From the NCBI RefSeq assembly GCF_023898315.1, contig NC_064619.1, positions 302,040,150 to 302,104,149 of the forward strand: DNA of 64,000 nt. The letters run 5' to 3'. Shown one piece after another: positions 52,640-63,399 of the stretch. The notes below the pieces were generated by a model that was given only the letters and a program-made list of their open reading frames with translations, did not search any database and had not been told where the DNA came from. Position numbers and translations under genes: made by a program. The DNA comes from Schistocerca nitens. Its lineage: Eukaryota; Arthropoda; Insecta; Orthoptera; Acrididae. Numbering within the stretch: the first letter of the stretch is position 1; the number at the start of each line of letters is the position of its first letter.

Positions 52640-54180
52640 TTCAAAGTGAAGATAGATCTGATGTCAACAATTTACCGTCCAATCTCCCTTCTAACAGCTT
52701 TATCCAAAATTTTTGAGAAAGTAATGTATTCAAGAGTAGCTTCACATAAAAATGAACTACTAACAAAATGTCAGTTTGGTTTCCAGAAAGGTTTTTCAAC
52801 AGAAAATGCCATATATGCTTTCACCAATCAAATTTTGAATGATCTGAATAACCGAACACCACTCATTGGGATATTTTGTTATCTCTCAAAGGCTTTTGAT
52901 TGTGTAAATCATGAAATTCTGCTAGACAAGCTCAAATATTGTGGCATGAGTGGGACAGCACACAAATGGTTCAATTCGTACCTAACTGGACGAGTGCAGA
53001 AAGTTGAAATAAGCAGTTCTCATAATATGCAAAGATCAGCACATTCCTCAAACTGGGGAACTATCAAGAATGGGGTTCCACAAGGGTCAGTCTTGGGTCC
53101 TTTGTTGTTCTTAATATATGTTAATGACTTGCCATTCTATATTCATGAAGAGGCAAAGTTAGTTCTCTTTGCTGATGATACAAGTATAGTAATCACACCT
53201 GACAAACAAGAATTCACTGATGAAATTGTCAATACTGTCTTTCAGAAAATTACTAAGTGGTTCCTTGTAAACGGACTCTCACTGAATTTTGATAAGACAC
53301 AGTACATACAGTTCTGTACAGTGAATGGTATGACACCATTAATAAGTATATACCTTAATCAGAAGCATATAGCTAAGGTAGAATATTCCAAATTTTTAGC
53401 TGTGTCCATTGATGAGAGATTAAATTGGAAGAAACACATTGATGATCTGCTGAAACGTTTGAGTTCAGCTACTTATGCAATAAGGGTAATTGCAAATTTT
53501 GGTGATAAACATCTTAGTAAATTAGCTTACTACGCCTATTTTCACTCATTGCTTTCATATGGCATCATATTTTGGGGTAATTCATCACTGAGGAATGAAG
53601 TATTTATTGCACAAAAGCGTGTAATCAGAATAATAGCTGGAGTCCACCAAAGATCATCCTGCAGACATTTATTTAAGGATCTAGGGATATTCACAGTAGC
53701 TTCTCAGTATATATACTCTCTTATGAAATTTGTTATTAACAACCAAACCCAATTCAAAAGTAATAGCAGTGTGCATAACTACAATACTAGGAGAAAGGAT
53801 GATCTTCACTATTCAAGATTAAACCTAACTTTGGCACAGAAAGGGGTGAATTATACTGCCACTAAAGTCTTTGGTCACTTACCAAACAGTATCAAAAGTC
53901 TGACAGATAACCAACAAGTATTTAAGAAGAAATTAAAAGAATTTCTGAATGACAACTCCTCCTACTCCATAGAGGAATTTTTAGATATAAATTAAGAAGA
54001 AAAAAAATTATTAAAAAAAACCACAAAAAAAAATAAAAAAAGTTGTTATATTAACTTAAGTATGTTGTTAAATTAACTTAATTATGTCATGTATTGGAAA
54101 ATTTGACTCGTTCCACATCATTACGAAATATTGTATTCATGATCCATGGAACTAGTATTAATCTAATCCAATCTAATCTG
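52640..54180 (+). mobile_element. 5'-truncated jockey-like LINE
   Basis: A long open RT frame (52646-53995) is followed by an A-rich stretch, a 3' UTR with CATGATCCATGGAACTAG, and a tail of TAATCTAATCCAATCTAATC type, i.e. TAATC repeats. It inserted in the transposase-like gene of the long-TIR element, splitting its Cys-rich N-terminal part. The start lies near 52640, but no clean target duplication could be fixed. Confidence 0.85.
52646..53995 (+). CDS. LINE reverse transcriptase, 449 aa, open frame
   Basis: The frame starts at the truncation point within the RT fingers (YRPISLLTALSKIFEKVMYS). It continues FQKGFSTENAI, LSKAFDCVNHEILLDKLKYC, then NGVPQGSVLGPLLFLIYVND and the catalytic LVLFADDTSI with intact Asp pair near residue 175. 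Then come GLSLNFDKTQYIQF, the thumb (KKHIDDLLKRLSSATYAIRV) and a C-terminal region (LLSYGIIFWGNSS, KRVIRIIAGVHQRSSCRHLF, NYNTRRKDDLHYSR). The endonuclease and ORF1 are absent by 5' truncation. Some positions are mutated (FCYLSKAFD for FLDLSKAFD). The uninterrupted 449-codon frame suggests a fairly recent insertion. Confidence 0.9.
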   Translation: MKIDLMSTIYRPISLLTALSKIFEKVMYSRVASHKNELLTKCQFGFQKGFSTENAIYAFTNQILNDLNNRTPLIGIFCYLSKAFDCVNHEILLDKLKYCGMSGTAHKWFNSYLTGRVQKVEISSSHNMQRSAHSSNWGTIKNGVPQGSVLGPLLFLIYVNDLPFYIHEEAKLVLFADDTSIVITPDKQEFTDEIVNTVFQKITKWFLVNGLSLNFDKTQYIQFCTVNGMTPLISIYLNQKHIAKVEYSKFLAVSIDERLNWKKHIDDLLKRLSSATYAIRVIANFGDKHLSKLAYYAYFHSLLSYGIIFWGNSSLRNEVFIAQKRVIRIIAGVHQRSSCRHLFKDLGIFTVASQYIYSLMKFVINNQTQFKSNSSVHNYNTRRKDDLHYSRLNLTLAQKGVNYTATKVFGHLPNSIKSLTDNQQVFKKKLKEFLNDNSSYSIEEFLDIN

Positions 54181-57100
54181 ATCTGAAGATGTTTCCAGCG
54201 ATGACTTTTTGTGTTCTAAATGTTTTGACAGAATAACAACAATGATAGTATCTGAACAGGGTGAAGCCTCCCATGGTGCAAATGATACAGATTTTGCATC
54301 AATAGAGGAAGAATTAAATACTCTGAATCAGTCAACAACAGGGGTAGGTGTGTTAGTCCTGTTAAGAAACTGTGATCAGTGAAGTTTAGTCATAAGTTCT
54401 ACACATCAAGAAAGCACAGAGAAATTACTGAAGCTATGGATGAATACACTACAGCAAAACTGACCACACTCTTCAAAGCAGAGATTCCATCTTCAGAAGA
54501 AAACGAACCAAAGAACTCGAGTATCTCTTGCCAAGAATTTTTCACATATATCAATTCAGCTGTTGAATATTGTGCATCCTACAGTGAGAAGGTGCAAGTT
54601 TTAACTATTATTCCAGAGATGTTTTCTTTCAAAGAAAACAATTTTGAACCACATTCCATCAGTATCAAAATACATGGTAGACAAATCAAGAAATGTGAGG
54701 TCCCTATTATGCTCATCCTGTAGAAGCAGCTCAAGTTCAAATAGTGCAGTCATTTTATTTGGAAGATAAATGGGACTGTTCTCACCAGAGTGGAAAAAAA
54801 AGTAGCTGTAACAGTTGAAGGTCAAAAAGTTGTGAAAGTGAAGAGATACATGACTCACAGTATTTAAGAAATTTTTGCAATTTATGAGAGCCACTATACA
54901 ACTTCACATATTGGAAGATCAAAATTTTATGCACTTCAGTCTAAGTGGGTAGTTCCACACCCACCTAGAGATGTCTGTTTATGTGTGTACTGTGCGAATT
55001 TTGAACATTGTGTGGTAACTTTGAAGAACTTAATGGAGCATGTGACATATGACACCTTGTGTGGGCGTGTGAAGTCATTAGTAGTCTGTGACATAAAGTG
55101 AGAGACTTGTTTGTTTCTAGAATGTGGTGACTGCCCTGGAAAGGGAGGACTGTCTTTACAGACATTTGGCCAGGAAGACGTAGCAGATAACTCTGCAAAA
55201 ATTACATATGGGACATGGGAGGAAAATAAACTAGGCCTACTTAAGAAAACTGTTGCCTTTGACAGTTTCATTGATGAACATGGTAAATGGTCAGTGAAAG
55301 TAGTAGCACACCAGCATCTGAAGAAATTGCAACAACAGCACATTGCAGAAGTGAAAGGGTGTGTACAGGCTGAATAACTATGTTTAATGCTTCACTGTGA
55401 TTTTGCTGAGAACTGGTCTGGGATTCTCTCACAAGAAGTACAAGAGTATCATTGGGGTAATGACCAGGTTTCAATTTTTACAGGTGTGACACATTTTCAA
55501 AACAAGACCACAAGTTTTGCAGTTATAAGTGATGGCATGGGACATGACTCAGCACATGCTTTGGTAGCAATGCGCAAAATTCTTCAACTGCAAACAGGGC
55601 AGAGAAGATCGTCATTATTTCTGATGGTGCTCCTAATCACTTTAAGAATCGTTACCAGCTGTTTGAATAGAGTAAGTCGCTTATGCCAACTGACTGGGTA
55701 TACAGTACTACTGGTCATGGGAAGGGTCCTTGTGATGCTACAAAAAATAATCTTTCCAGACCAAATACAGATGTGAGTCAGAATGCTGGAAGGATTTTAC
55801 GAGAGTCATGAAATTTTACACATCCTAAGCCCTCATTCTTTTGTCCAAAGAGGAAATCGAAGAATTCTGTGAGCACAAAAAATAAGAATGATTCAAACAA
55901 ACTACTTCTGTGAAAGGACTTCAGAAGACACATGTTTGGACTTAAAGTGATGGGGGAAATCATATTGCATGCACTTTAAAGAGTGAGAAAGAAGAAATTT
56001 CATTTGTTCGGCCAACACTTCAAAAACAGCAGGATGATAATCAGATTCACAACCTGAGAAGCGGGATGTTTGTGACGTATGTATGACTGTGAGTGGTGGA
56101 TTGCAGAGATTATAGACACCAGTTATGAGTTAAACAAAATTATAGTAAACTTCATGTTACCACATGAACCAGTTGCTGGATACAGGTTTCCAGCTGAAGG
56201 ACAACAACAACGCCATCAGTGCATCTTCCTGTTCACAATGTTTTGAAGATTGTAAGTGCTCCAGTTCCTATTGGTTCAACAGTTAGATACTGAAGCAGTG
56301 GAACACATTTTTAGTTTACTGACTGGCTAATTTCAGAAAAAAAAAAAAAAAAAAAACACTATAAGTCTTTGGACCTTTCACGTACATCTTGGAACCGTTT
56401 AAAATGCTTGAAAAATGAGTATCTTACTCAACTTTTAAAACTAAACATATGTTAAATAAGGCTAGGTTTTGATTTTTATGAGGTTTTTATGTGATAAAGT
56501 GGTAATAAAACAGGTTTTATGTGTGGCAAACATTTCAATTGTTTATAAACCTGGTTCAACCTAAAAGTGAAAGCTCTCCTTTTCAGGGAATGTAGAACTA
56601 TGCGGTATTAATCAATAGAAAAAGAAAATCAAAATTTTATGGATTGGCATTTTTGAATAAAAAAAATTTTTCCGTAAATTATAAAAAAAAGGTTGAGAAT
56701 TCTATAGTAAAAGAACTTTGACAGATAAGTCCAAATGGAGGATTTCTTTGTAATCATACAGCAATTATCTTTCAAATAATAATTTCAAAAAACTACAAAA
56801 TATCTAGAACTGTTCCAGAGATACAGCATTTTAAAATGTTTTCCAAAATTCGCATCCTCAAAATGGTAAGGGCAGTGTCATCTTTCGAGGGCTGTATCTC
56901 AGAGCAGAAATTTTTTTGGAGAAAACAAAATAAAAATAAAAAATATGATTCCGTACTTAGTACTTAATTTTAACATATGCTAAATTCAATAACATCTGAG
57001 ACTATGAAGGTAAGATTTTTTCCTAGCCTGCCAGAATTGATATGAACTATGCCACTAACACCTCTCAAAATATCGAAAGTGAAGAGTTCGCTGTAGAAAT

Positions 57101-57789
57101 AGAGAATCATTTTACAGTATTGAAGATGAAATAGTGCTCATAGGTATGCAGTTAAGAGCTCATGTTTACTACACACTTTTTTCTTGTTTCGCACCATACT
57201 AATACCACTGGAAGTTCATTGGTTTGAGGGTAAATCACTTAAAACTTGCACCACAAATATTGTGGAAATGGAAAGTGCTATTGATGTGCAGTTTCACAGA
57301 ATGGATTGGTAGGCAGGGGCTCGTATTGTTAGCCAATAAACAGATTATACTAATACTTAGAAAGCCTATTTTTTGTGCATACAGACAATTTTTAAATGGA
57401 ACAAATGTAGAGAAATGGAACTAAATGGAACTAAATCTAGAGAAAAATTAGAACGCCAGTGGTGTTTGCTGCAGGATTCTAGTGGGACTTGCTTACAAGT
57501 TATCGTATTTTCAAAAGTTTGCACACTAACACTCATTTGTGTCATTCAAGCTGCGTAGTTGCTACGTATGATGTTGTTATGTTTGCTTATAGTGTGCTTG
57601 TATGTTTCTTGAGTGCATTATGACATGCTAGTGTGTTAACGAGTGACAGACTGAGCAGTCAGTTGTGAGTGGATGATGGGATTTATCAATGCAGGGAAAG
57701 CCAACATGCTCATTTTCTATGGAAAGAGTAGGAAGAATGCAGTTCGTTCTTGTACTGTGTAATAGTAATAATGGCACAAGGACGTGGCA

Positions 57790-58545
57790 TAAGTCAGACA
57801 AGTGTCCAATGCATTCTCTTTCAACATAGGTTCCATCTCTATCACATATCTCTCCATCAAGAGCTTCATGAAGACAATTATGAGAATTGTGTTAACTTTT
57901 GTACATTGGCATCAAGACAGGCTACTCCAGATATATCATACATCTTGTTTTGTGATTAAGCCGAATTTACCAACCGTAGACAGATAAACGACTGAAACAT
58001 GCACTACTGATCTGCTGACAATCCCCAGTGGCTTCATTAGGTGGCATGTCAGCATCCATGAGGTGTAAATGTGTGATGTGGGATAGTGAATTATCAGCTC
58101 ATAGGCCCATTTTTCATAGATGGAACACTGAATACGCACAAGTATCGCAGCCTCATAACAGACCATCTTCCACAGATGATAGAATACGTTCTTCTGCAGG
58201 CTAGGAGGAACCTGTGGTAGCAACATGATGGCTGTGCGGCCCATAGTACACAAAGTATTACAGCATGTTTTCACCAATTGTTTCCAAATCATTGGTTCTG
58301 ACGCAGAGGACCTGTACCTTGACTGGCTCATTCCCCGGATTTGAAGCCTGTAGACTTTTTTTCTGTGGGGAAAGCTGAAACACTCTGTCTACAAGGACAT
58401 ACCAACTACAACCAATGATACACAATGATATATTAGTGCAGCATGCTTGGACATCTCCGCTGAAATGCTAGCACATGTGCAGTAGTCATTCCATTCCAGA
58501 CTGGAAGTGTGTATGGCTGCTGCCAGTGGTAATTTTGAATACATC
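57790..58545 (+). pseudogene. Mariner-like DDE transposase remnant
   Basis: The plus frames give, in order, SQTSVQCILFQHRFHLYHIS and LHQELHEDNYENCVNFCTLA (57800-57910). Then comes a block with NPQWL and NVWCGI-like sequence (58025-58085), then QLIGPFFIDGTLNTHKYRSL (58100-58160). The second catalytic region reads QHDGCAAHSTQSI (58218-58258). The third is FRRRGPVP then AHSPDLKPVDFF (about 58295-58350). Stops and frame changes are present throughout. The WYQHDGAPAH / SPDLTPLDFFLWG signature is known from one insect Tc1/mariner-type (IS630-like) family. Confidence 0.8.
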
Positions 58546-59614
58546 CTGTGATTGTCAGTTGTCTCGTTACTGGTCAGAATCCACATAACTAGCGTACGCA
58601 CATGTGTTGTACTTTACTGCTCCCACGGATATTTTACAAGTGTCAGTGTGCCAGTGTGGAAACTGTTGTGGTGTAACCACAAGTACCAGAACGAAGATGA
58701 AGAACGTGAGAGAAGGCGGTGAGACGACGTTGGCCAATGGTGCGCTGATTAGGACCGCACCATGGGAGGAGCGGCCTCTGCAAGAAGAGAAAATATGTGC
58801 CGCTCCTGCCAGCCTTGGCCACTCATTATTAGGACAGTGTTAGGAGCATTTGCACGCGGCCTAGCAGAGAATGCTACGATAACAGTTATTAGTGATCCAC
58901 AAACTGTGTGACGAACTTGCATGAACACTGTATTTAACAAAGGACTCTGACTGTTATTGCATGTCCCATTACTTGTGACAACACGTTGTAAATACAAGTT
59001 AAGTATTTTTTCTTTTTATATGTAATACAAACTACTAATATTATTTGCTTGAATTGTTGTATAGCATTCCAAGAACACAGCATCCTTTAGGCACAGTGTA
59101 TGGAATGAGTGGGCAGGGCCCCACAGAAACTTTTCAAAATACAATATCCTGTAAACGACTCACACTAGAATCCTGCAACAAACAGTACTGACATTCTGAT
59201 TTACTCTACTATTAGTTTGTTAATGTCAGTAGGTATAGTTTCATTTAAAAAGTGTATGTTTGCATAGAAATACACTTCCTAAGTACTATTACACTTCATT
59301 TATTGGCTAACTGTATGAGGCCCTGACTACCAATCCATTCTATGAAAACTGAACATCAGTAGCACTTTCCATTTTTGCAATATTTGTGGTGCAAATTTTA
59401 GAAGATTCACCTCGTATAATTAAGTATGAGACAGTAACAGAGTTCTGAGTATCGTTGCATGCAACAAAATTCTGAGTGCTTTGTGTACGCCATGTGTAGT
59501 GTTTGACACTTAAAATGTTATTCATTAATCAGTAATTTATGTAAACCATGGTTTGTTCACATTTTGGGGAAAATGAACAGAAAAGAGTGGTCTTCATAAG
59601 CATTTCTTTTCCAG
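58546..59614. other. Last part of gp210 intron 1
   Basis: No family was recognised. The 3' end shows a pyrimidine-rich tract and acceptor (CATTTCTTTTCCAG) for exon 2. Confidence 0.5.
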
Positions 59615-59902
59615 GACTACATCCAGACCAAATATAGTGCAACTGCTGCCTGTTGAAGGAGAATTACTGACAGACTGCATGGGTAAAGTCGTAGTGACAG
59701 CAGTAACGAAAGAGAGAGTACGAAGTACTGCAATAGTATTTGCAGAAGAAACAAATTCAGGACAAGTACTGAGATGTGATGTTATTGTTGATGTTATTTC
59801 TTCACTGGCGATTGTAACAACAACAAGAGAGCTGTTCCGAGAGGAAGCACCAGAAGCATTTGAAGCCAGAGCATACGATGACCAGGGTTTGTGTTTTGAA
59901 AA
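59615..59902 (+). CDS. Nup210: Nuclear pore glycoprotein gp210, exon 2
   Basis: Exon 2 follows the acceptor TTTTCCAG and completes the split Trp from exon 1. It reads TTSRPNIVQLLPVEGELLTD, then VVVTAVTKERVRSTAIVFAE, the well-conserved SGQVLRCDVIVDVISSLAIV, TTTRELFREEAPEAFEARAY and DDQGLCFE. In vertebrate gp210 the same region reads [26 protein letters not shown] and [21 protein letters not shown]. The best donor is GTAATT at 59903 (phase 2 again, preserving DxxGxxFxxL alignment). An alternative at 59887 (GTTTGT) is weaker. This lumenal region precedes the Ig-like repeats. The remaining exons (protein about 1,850 aa in other animals) lie beyond 64000. Confidence 0.9.
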
Positions 59903-60619
59903 GTAATTGAAGAGGTTTTAACTATAGAATAATTTGTAAGAAATATTATTGGAGTTACTTGCAGTAATGTCAGGGGCATGCAACTATAGTAAATTACATT
60001 TTAAAATGTTTCTAATTTACACAGCAATCATCAGTGATCATTGTACAAAACACGTTATTGTTCAGAAAGTTGATCTTGGAAAGTTTATCCCTCAAAGCAA
60101 AACGAACAGGCCATGTGCAGATTTTATGATGTAGTTTCTCTTTAAAGCAGAACTTTCATTGGAATGGTGGCTGAAAAAGGAAGTAGTATTTGTTTTTCCA
60201 CTGGAAAAAATTATGCACAGAATTTATTTCAAAAACGATAAATGAAACTATTAATTAAGTGTGCTGTTACTCTCAAACTCTTATCACATCCCAGTTGTTT
60301 ATCTGTTATTCTAGCCCTGAAAAAATAAGTTAGCAGCCAAAATCTAAAGCTTATTGAGTGTTGTTGGTGAGTAATAACTTTTGCTCTTTCCAGAAGGATT
60401 TTTGTACTTCACAGTACTATGAAGCAAGTAAGTAAATGTTACTAATCATACAGTACATTCAGTTACTGCTACAGCAAAAATATGTGACATCATCAGATGT
60501 GCGACTCAAGTGTAATCTCTTAAATGGTTGTGTTAGTGGAGATCAGAAGGTCATCTCTATAGATCTGTTTTGCTTCTTCCATTGTTCACATATCACTTCA
60601 CCTCTATAGACCTATTTTG

Positions 60620-61170
60620 CTTCTTCCCTTGTTCAAAAAACATGTCTGGGAACATAGCCTACACTGGAAATTCCGGTAGAACTAAACAAGAAAAGTTACA
60701 CTGTTGGCATTTTTGGAGATCTGTCAAAGCTTTTGAATGGGTATATCATAAAGTTTTACTAGGGAAACTAAAATGATGTGTTCAAAGGCATCATCTTTGC
60801 ATGAATCTGATTGTTATCTTGACAATAGAAAACACTGTGTCACTTTAACAAATCAGGAATTAGGTTTAATTCAGAGTGGGGAAACATTAAATACAGTTTG
60901 CCACAGCCATTTAATACAGTTAGCTTCAGTCTTTCCTGTTCTTGGCCTCCAATTTTATACATATATTTCGTGGGGCACCGGCGTTCTTCAAAAATTGTAA
61001 TGTATACTGATGAAACAGATACATTGATAAAGGGCTTGCACACATTTCGTGGTAGGTTCACTTTTTGGTTTGGAACAAGGTTTATAACCCGAGCAAAAAT
61101 TTGAAAATTTGAAGTACTTATGTAGTTTGACTCAGGTGAGCTGCTACTAATAAAGGCTAAACCCAAAAAT
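60620..61170 (+). pseudogene. LINE RT fragment
   Basis: The plus frames show HCWHFWRSVKAFEWVYHKVL LGKL (60697-60775; consensus LSKAFDCVNHEILLDKL), then RKHCVTLTNQ near 60830 and VMYTDETDTLIKG near 60998. The last corresponds to the FADDTS catalytic site with the second Asp changed to Glu. Order and sequence resemble the LINE at 52646, but this copy is much more decayed. Both ends are unclear. Confidence 0.75.
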
Positions 61171-61778
61171 ATCCTGGAAATTTAACTTAGCAGCACAAAA
61201 ATCATGACAGGGTCCTAGAGTGTGCATCTGACTCACCCATTGCTTCGGGTATGACTAAACTCCAAAGAACACTAACTGATAAAACTAAGAATAAGCAATG
61301 GTCCCAGCTCAACACAGCAGTCACTAACAAAAAGAAAGTGCACAATCTGCAATTAATTGAAAACAAAATAATCTCACTTTATTCCATTTAGTTTGTAAAT
61401 TAAAATGACAGCCTACTGAGAGCAAATAAAATGATACATTCTTTGAAACAAATTACAGGCACTGCACCTTGTAATATTAAATTTTCTGTCTTTTAAACCA
61501 TGAATCAATTAATTTCAGTAGCCCTAGATTGGAATACCAGTAAACAAAAACACTTCTGTCCAAAATGGATACAAAACTACGACTGATGGGTGCTTTTATC
61601 GTGTGTTGGAGGGGGGGGGGGGGCTGTTTGGTGCATCTTCCATATACTACATTCTCTTTAACTCAAAGCTAGGTGGTGCCCTTGTAAGTTCTTTGTTGAT
61701 GAAGTGAAACAGATTTTTTCCAAAAATATTAAGAAATTGATTTTTCATACACTTTCTCATCACTTAGCAGCAATTTGA
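61171..61778. other. Intron stretch with G13 run
   Basis: No gene or family was recognised. A run of 13 G lies at 61611-61623. Confidence 0.5.
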
Positions 61779-61945
61779 GATTCGCCTGAAGATGGCAAGT
61801 AAGAAACAGCCAAGTCAATGCATTGTTCTCCAGCAACGTTTTAGCAAGTTTCTTACTTGCCATCTTCAGGCGACTTCACCTGAAGATAGCAAGTAAGAAA
61901 CTTGCTAAAATGTTGCTGGAGAACAATGCATTGACTCGGCTGTCA
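61779..61945. repeat. Compound hairpin repeat (foldback)
   Basis: CGCCTGAAGATGGCAAGTAA at 61783 pairs with TTACTTGCCATCTTCAGGCG ending at 61873. The stretch TTGTTCTCCAGCAACGTTTT...TTACTTGC pairs with GCAAGTAAGAAACTTGCTAA...GGAGAACAATGCATTGACT ending about 61935. Three inverted copies of one 50-90 bp unit are thus packed in 165 bp, as in a foldback MITE. Confidence 0.85.
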
Positions 61946-62555
61946 AACCAAGAAGATTTTATCATCGAGATTCGCCGAGAAAGCCTGGATTCTCATATAG
62001 GCTAACAGCTGGTTCACAGTTAACAGCTTAACCCTTAATGTTACAAAACTGATGTTATCTAGTTCAAATGAAATAAAAATTACTTACATGTAACAGAAGT
62101 AGAGATAAATGGACATAGATTGAATGAGACTTTATGTGGGAAGTATGTAGGCATCCATACAGATAATTAAAGGTGCGCTATCACATGGATAAGTTCATCA
62201 AAAAGCTCAGTTTTGTCTGTTGTGCACTTTTAATCTCCCTCTCTGTATTGATACAGTAAGTAATTTGGGATTAAAGGAGACCACTCACCAAGCAGAAGTG
62301 ACTAGGATTGCAACTCAGCAGGCCAGCTTGGTTGGGGTGGGGGTGTGTCGAGTGGTGTGGGTAGAGGAGGGGAGAGATGCAGGAAGCAGGAAGAGTGTTT
62401 TTGGATGGATAGCTAATGTCTTGGAGGGCGGCAGCAGGTGTGCGGGCTAGGAATGCAGGAGTGAGGAGGAGGACAGGTAGGTGGAGTAGCGTGTGATGCA
62501 GATACCACAGCCGGAGAGGTGCAGCGGACTTTGATGATGACTTGGAGGCATGGAT
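61946..62555. other. Stretch with G/A-rich segment
   Basis: 62270-62560 is purine-rich on the plus strand. Open frames here (for example 62271-62621 minus) are compositional. No family is assigned with confidence. Confidence 0.4.
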
Positions 62556-62740
62556 TGGGAGAGAGTGACAGGACTCATACCCAAGACCATTCCCACTCCT
62601 CATAAAGTGGTATTTTGTCACTCACCCAAACTACACAACATCCTGGTCCATGAGTATGCTACTCCTGCTACCAACCCCTTTGCCTGTGGTAGACCCAGGT
62701 GCAAGACCTGCCCGATTCTGGGGCATCCATAAAAACAACC
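62556..62740 (+). pseudogene. Penelope-like connector fragment
   Basis: The plus frame reads LIPKTIPTPHKVVFCHSPKL, then HNILVHEYATP and FACGRPRCKTCPILGHP. A Pro-Asn/Lys-Leu...LV block followed by a CGxxRCKTC cluster is typical of the region between RT and GIY-YIG endonuclease in Penelope-like elements. Neither flanking domain is clear here. 62741-63290 holds no certain family. Confidence 0.65.
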
Positions 62741-63399
62741 ATGTCATATATCAACTCTGCCAGCTTTTTATATCAGCGTGGCAGTCAACCAGCTGTCCAT
62801 CAGAGTGGATGGCATTGTCTAACTGTGGCCAAGAACAAATTTGACCACCCAGCGGCACAACATACGACATGCTTGAGTTCAACAGCTGCTCCAAGGTCCT
62901 TGCCATCTGGATTCCAGCACCAGCTTTTCTGAGCTATGTAGATGGGAGCTATCCTTGTAACACATCCTTCAGGCCCATAATCCTCACACATTTCGGCCTT
63001 TTTGTGATGGTCCCCTGTAGGGTTTGACCTCCATTCTTCAAAACTTTTCCGAAGAGCGAGCCAATTGGGTAAGGGCACCTTACATCGTGCATCGTGTCCA
63101 TTGTGCTTTGAGATCTGTAGCCTGCTTTCTCGTCGTCACATTGCAGTCCCGCTCATTCTCCATCTCTTTGGCAAGGACTCCTTCCTGGGTGCATTTTCCA
63201 CCATGCACTATGCAGTGTCGCTTTCTGTGCCAACGATGACCATTGACTTGTTTGCACCTGATATCCAGCACAGTAGTCAGTCCATTGTGGGCAGGGGGAG
63301 GGGGGGGGGGCGCACCATGTACCCTGTTGGTTGTAGCCCCCTGACAACATAGTGATCGCTCTGCTGATGCCTGTGCTATTAACTCCCCACGTATGCCAA

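Larger units (their letters stand above)
52530..55790 (+). pseudogene. Transposase-like gene of the long-TIR element
   Basis: Pieces in several frames read in order. A Cys pair region KCADCLHIHKRVIH (52542-52590) is followed by the LINE insertion. Then comes DFLCSKCFDRI near 54205. Then SKFYALQSKWVVPHPPRDVC with a CVYCANFEHCV Cys cluster near 54925-55020. Then FLECGDCPGKG near 55120 and HCDFAENWSG with EVQEYHWGNDQVSIFTGVTH at 55393-55495. Finally come ISDGMGHDSAHAL, a SDGAPNHF piece and a TTGHGKGPCDA block near 55710-55740. Acidic residues in DFAEN, ISDG and the later SDG are candidate catalytic residues. I remember this block order from multi-copy insect transposon proteins but cannot name the superfamily. 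Stops and frameshifts show decay. Confidence 0.6.
51650..57190 (+). mobile_element. DNA transposon with about 0.6-kb terminal inverted repeats
   Basis: The left 51650-52280 and the right about 56545-57190 are long inverted copies with many mismatches. Shared blocks include TTTAGCATATGTTAAAATT, TTTTAAAATGCTGTATCTCT, TTATTTGAAAGATAAT, TCAAAAATGCCAATC and AAACATG(G/A)GCTCTTAA. Between them lie a Cys-containing fragment on both sides of an inserted LINE, and transposase-like sequence at 54190-55790. Outer ends and target duplication could not be fixed. The superfamily is unassigned. Confidence 0.72.
40074..59614 (+). other. Nup210: First intron of gp210, about 19.5 kb
   Basis: The intron begins GTAATCC at 40074 and ends TTTCTTTTCCAG at 59614. 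Joining phase-2 exon 1 to exon 2 restores one Trp codon and the gp210 reading. It is filled with transposon remnants listed separately. None of the main tRNA-SINE family that is dense at 7-37 kb was seen inside it. Confidence 0.85.

Noticed and set aside
60690-60780. FEW-containing frame after gp210 exon 2, considered as exon 3
   Set aside because: The context (SVKAFEWVYHKVLLGKL) is a LINE RT block, not gp210, and no acceptor in the right phase precedes it.
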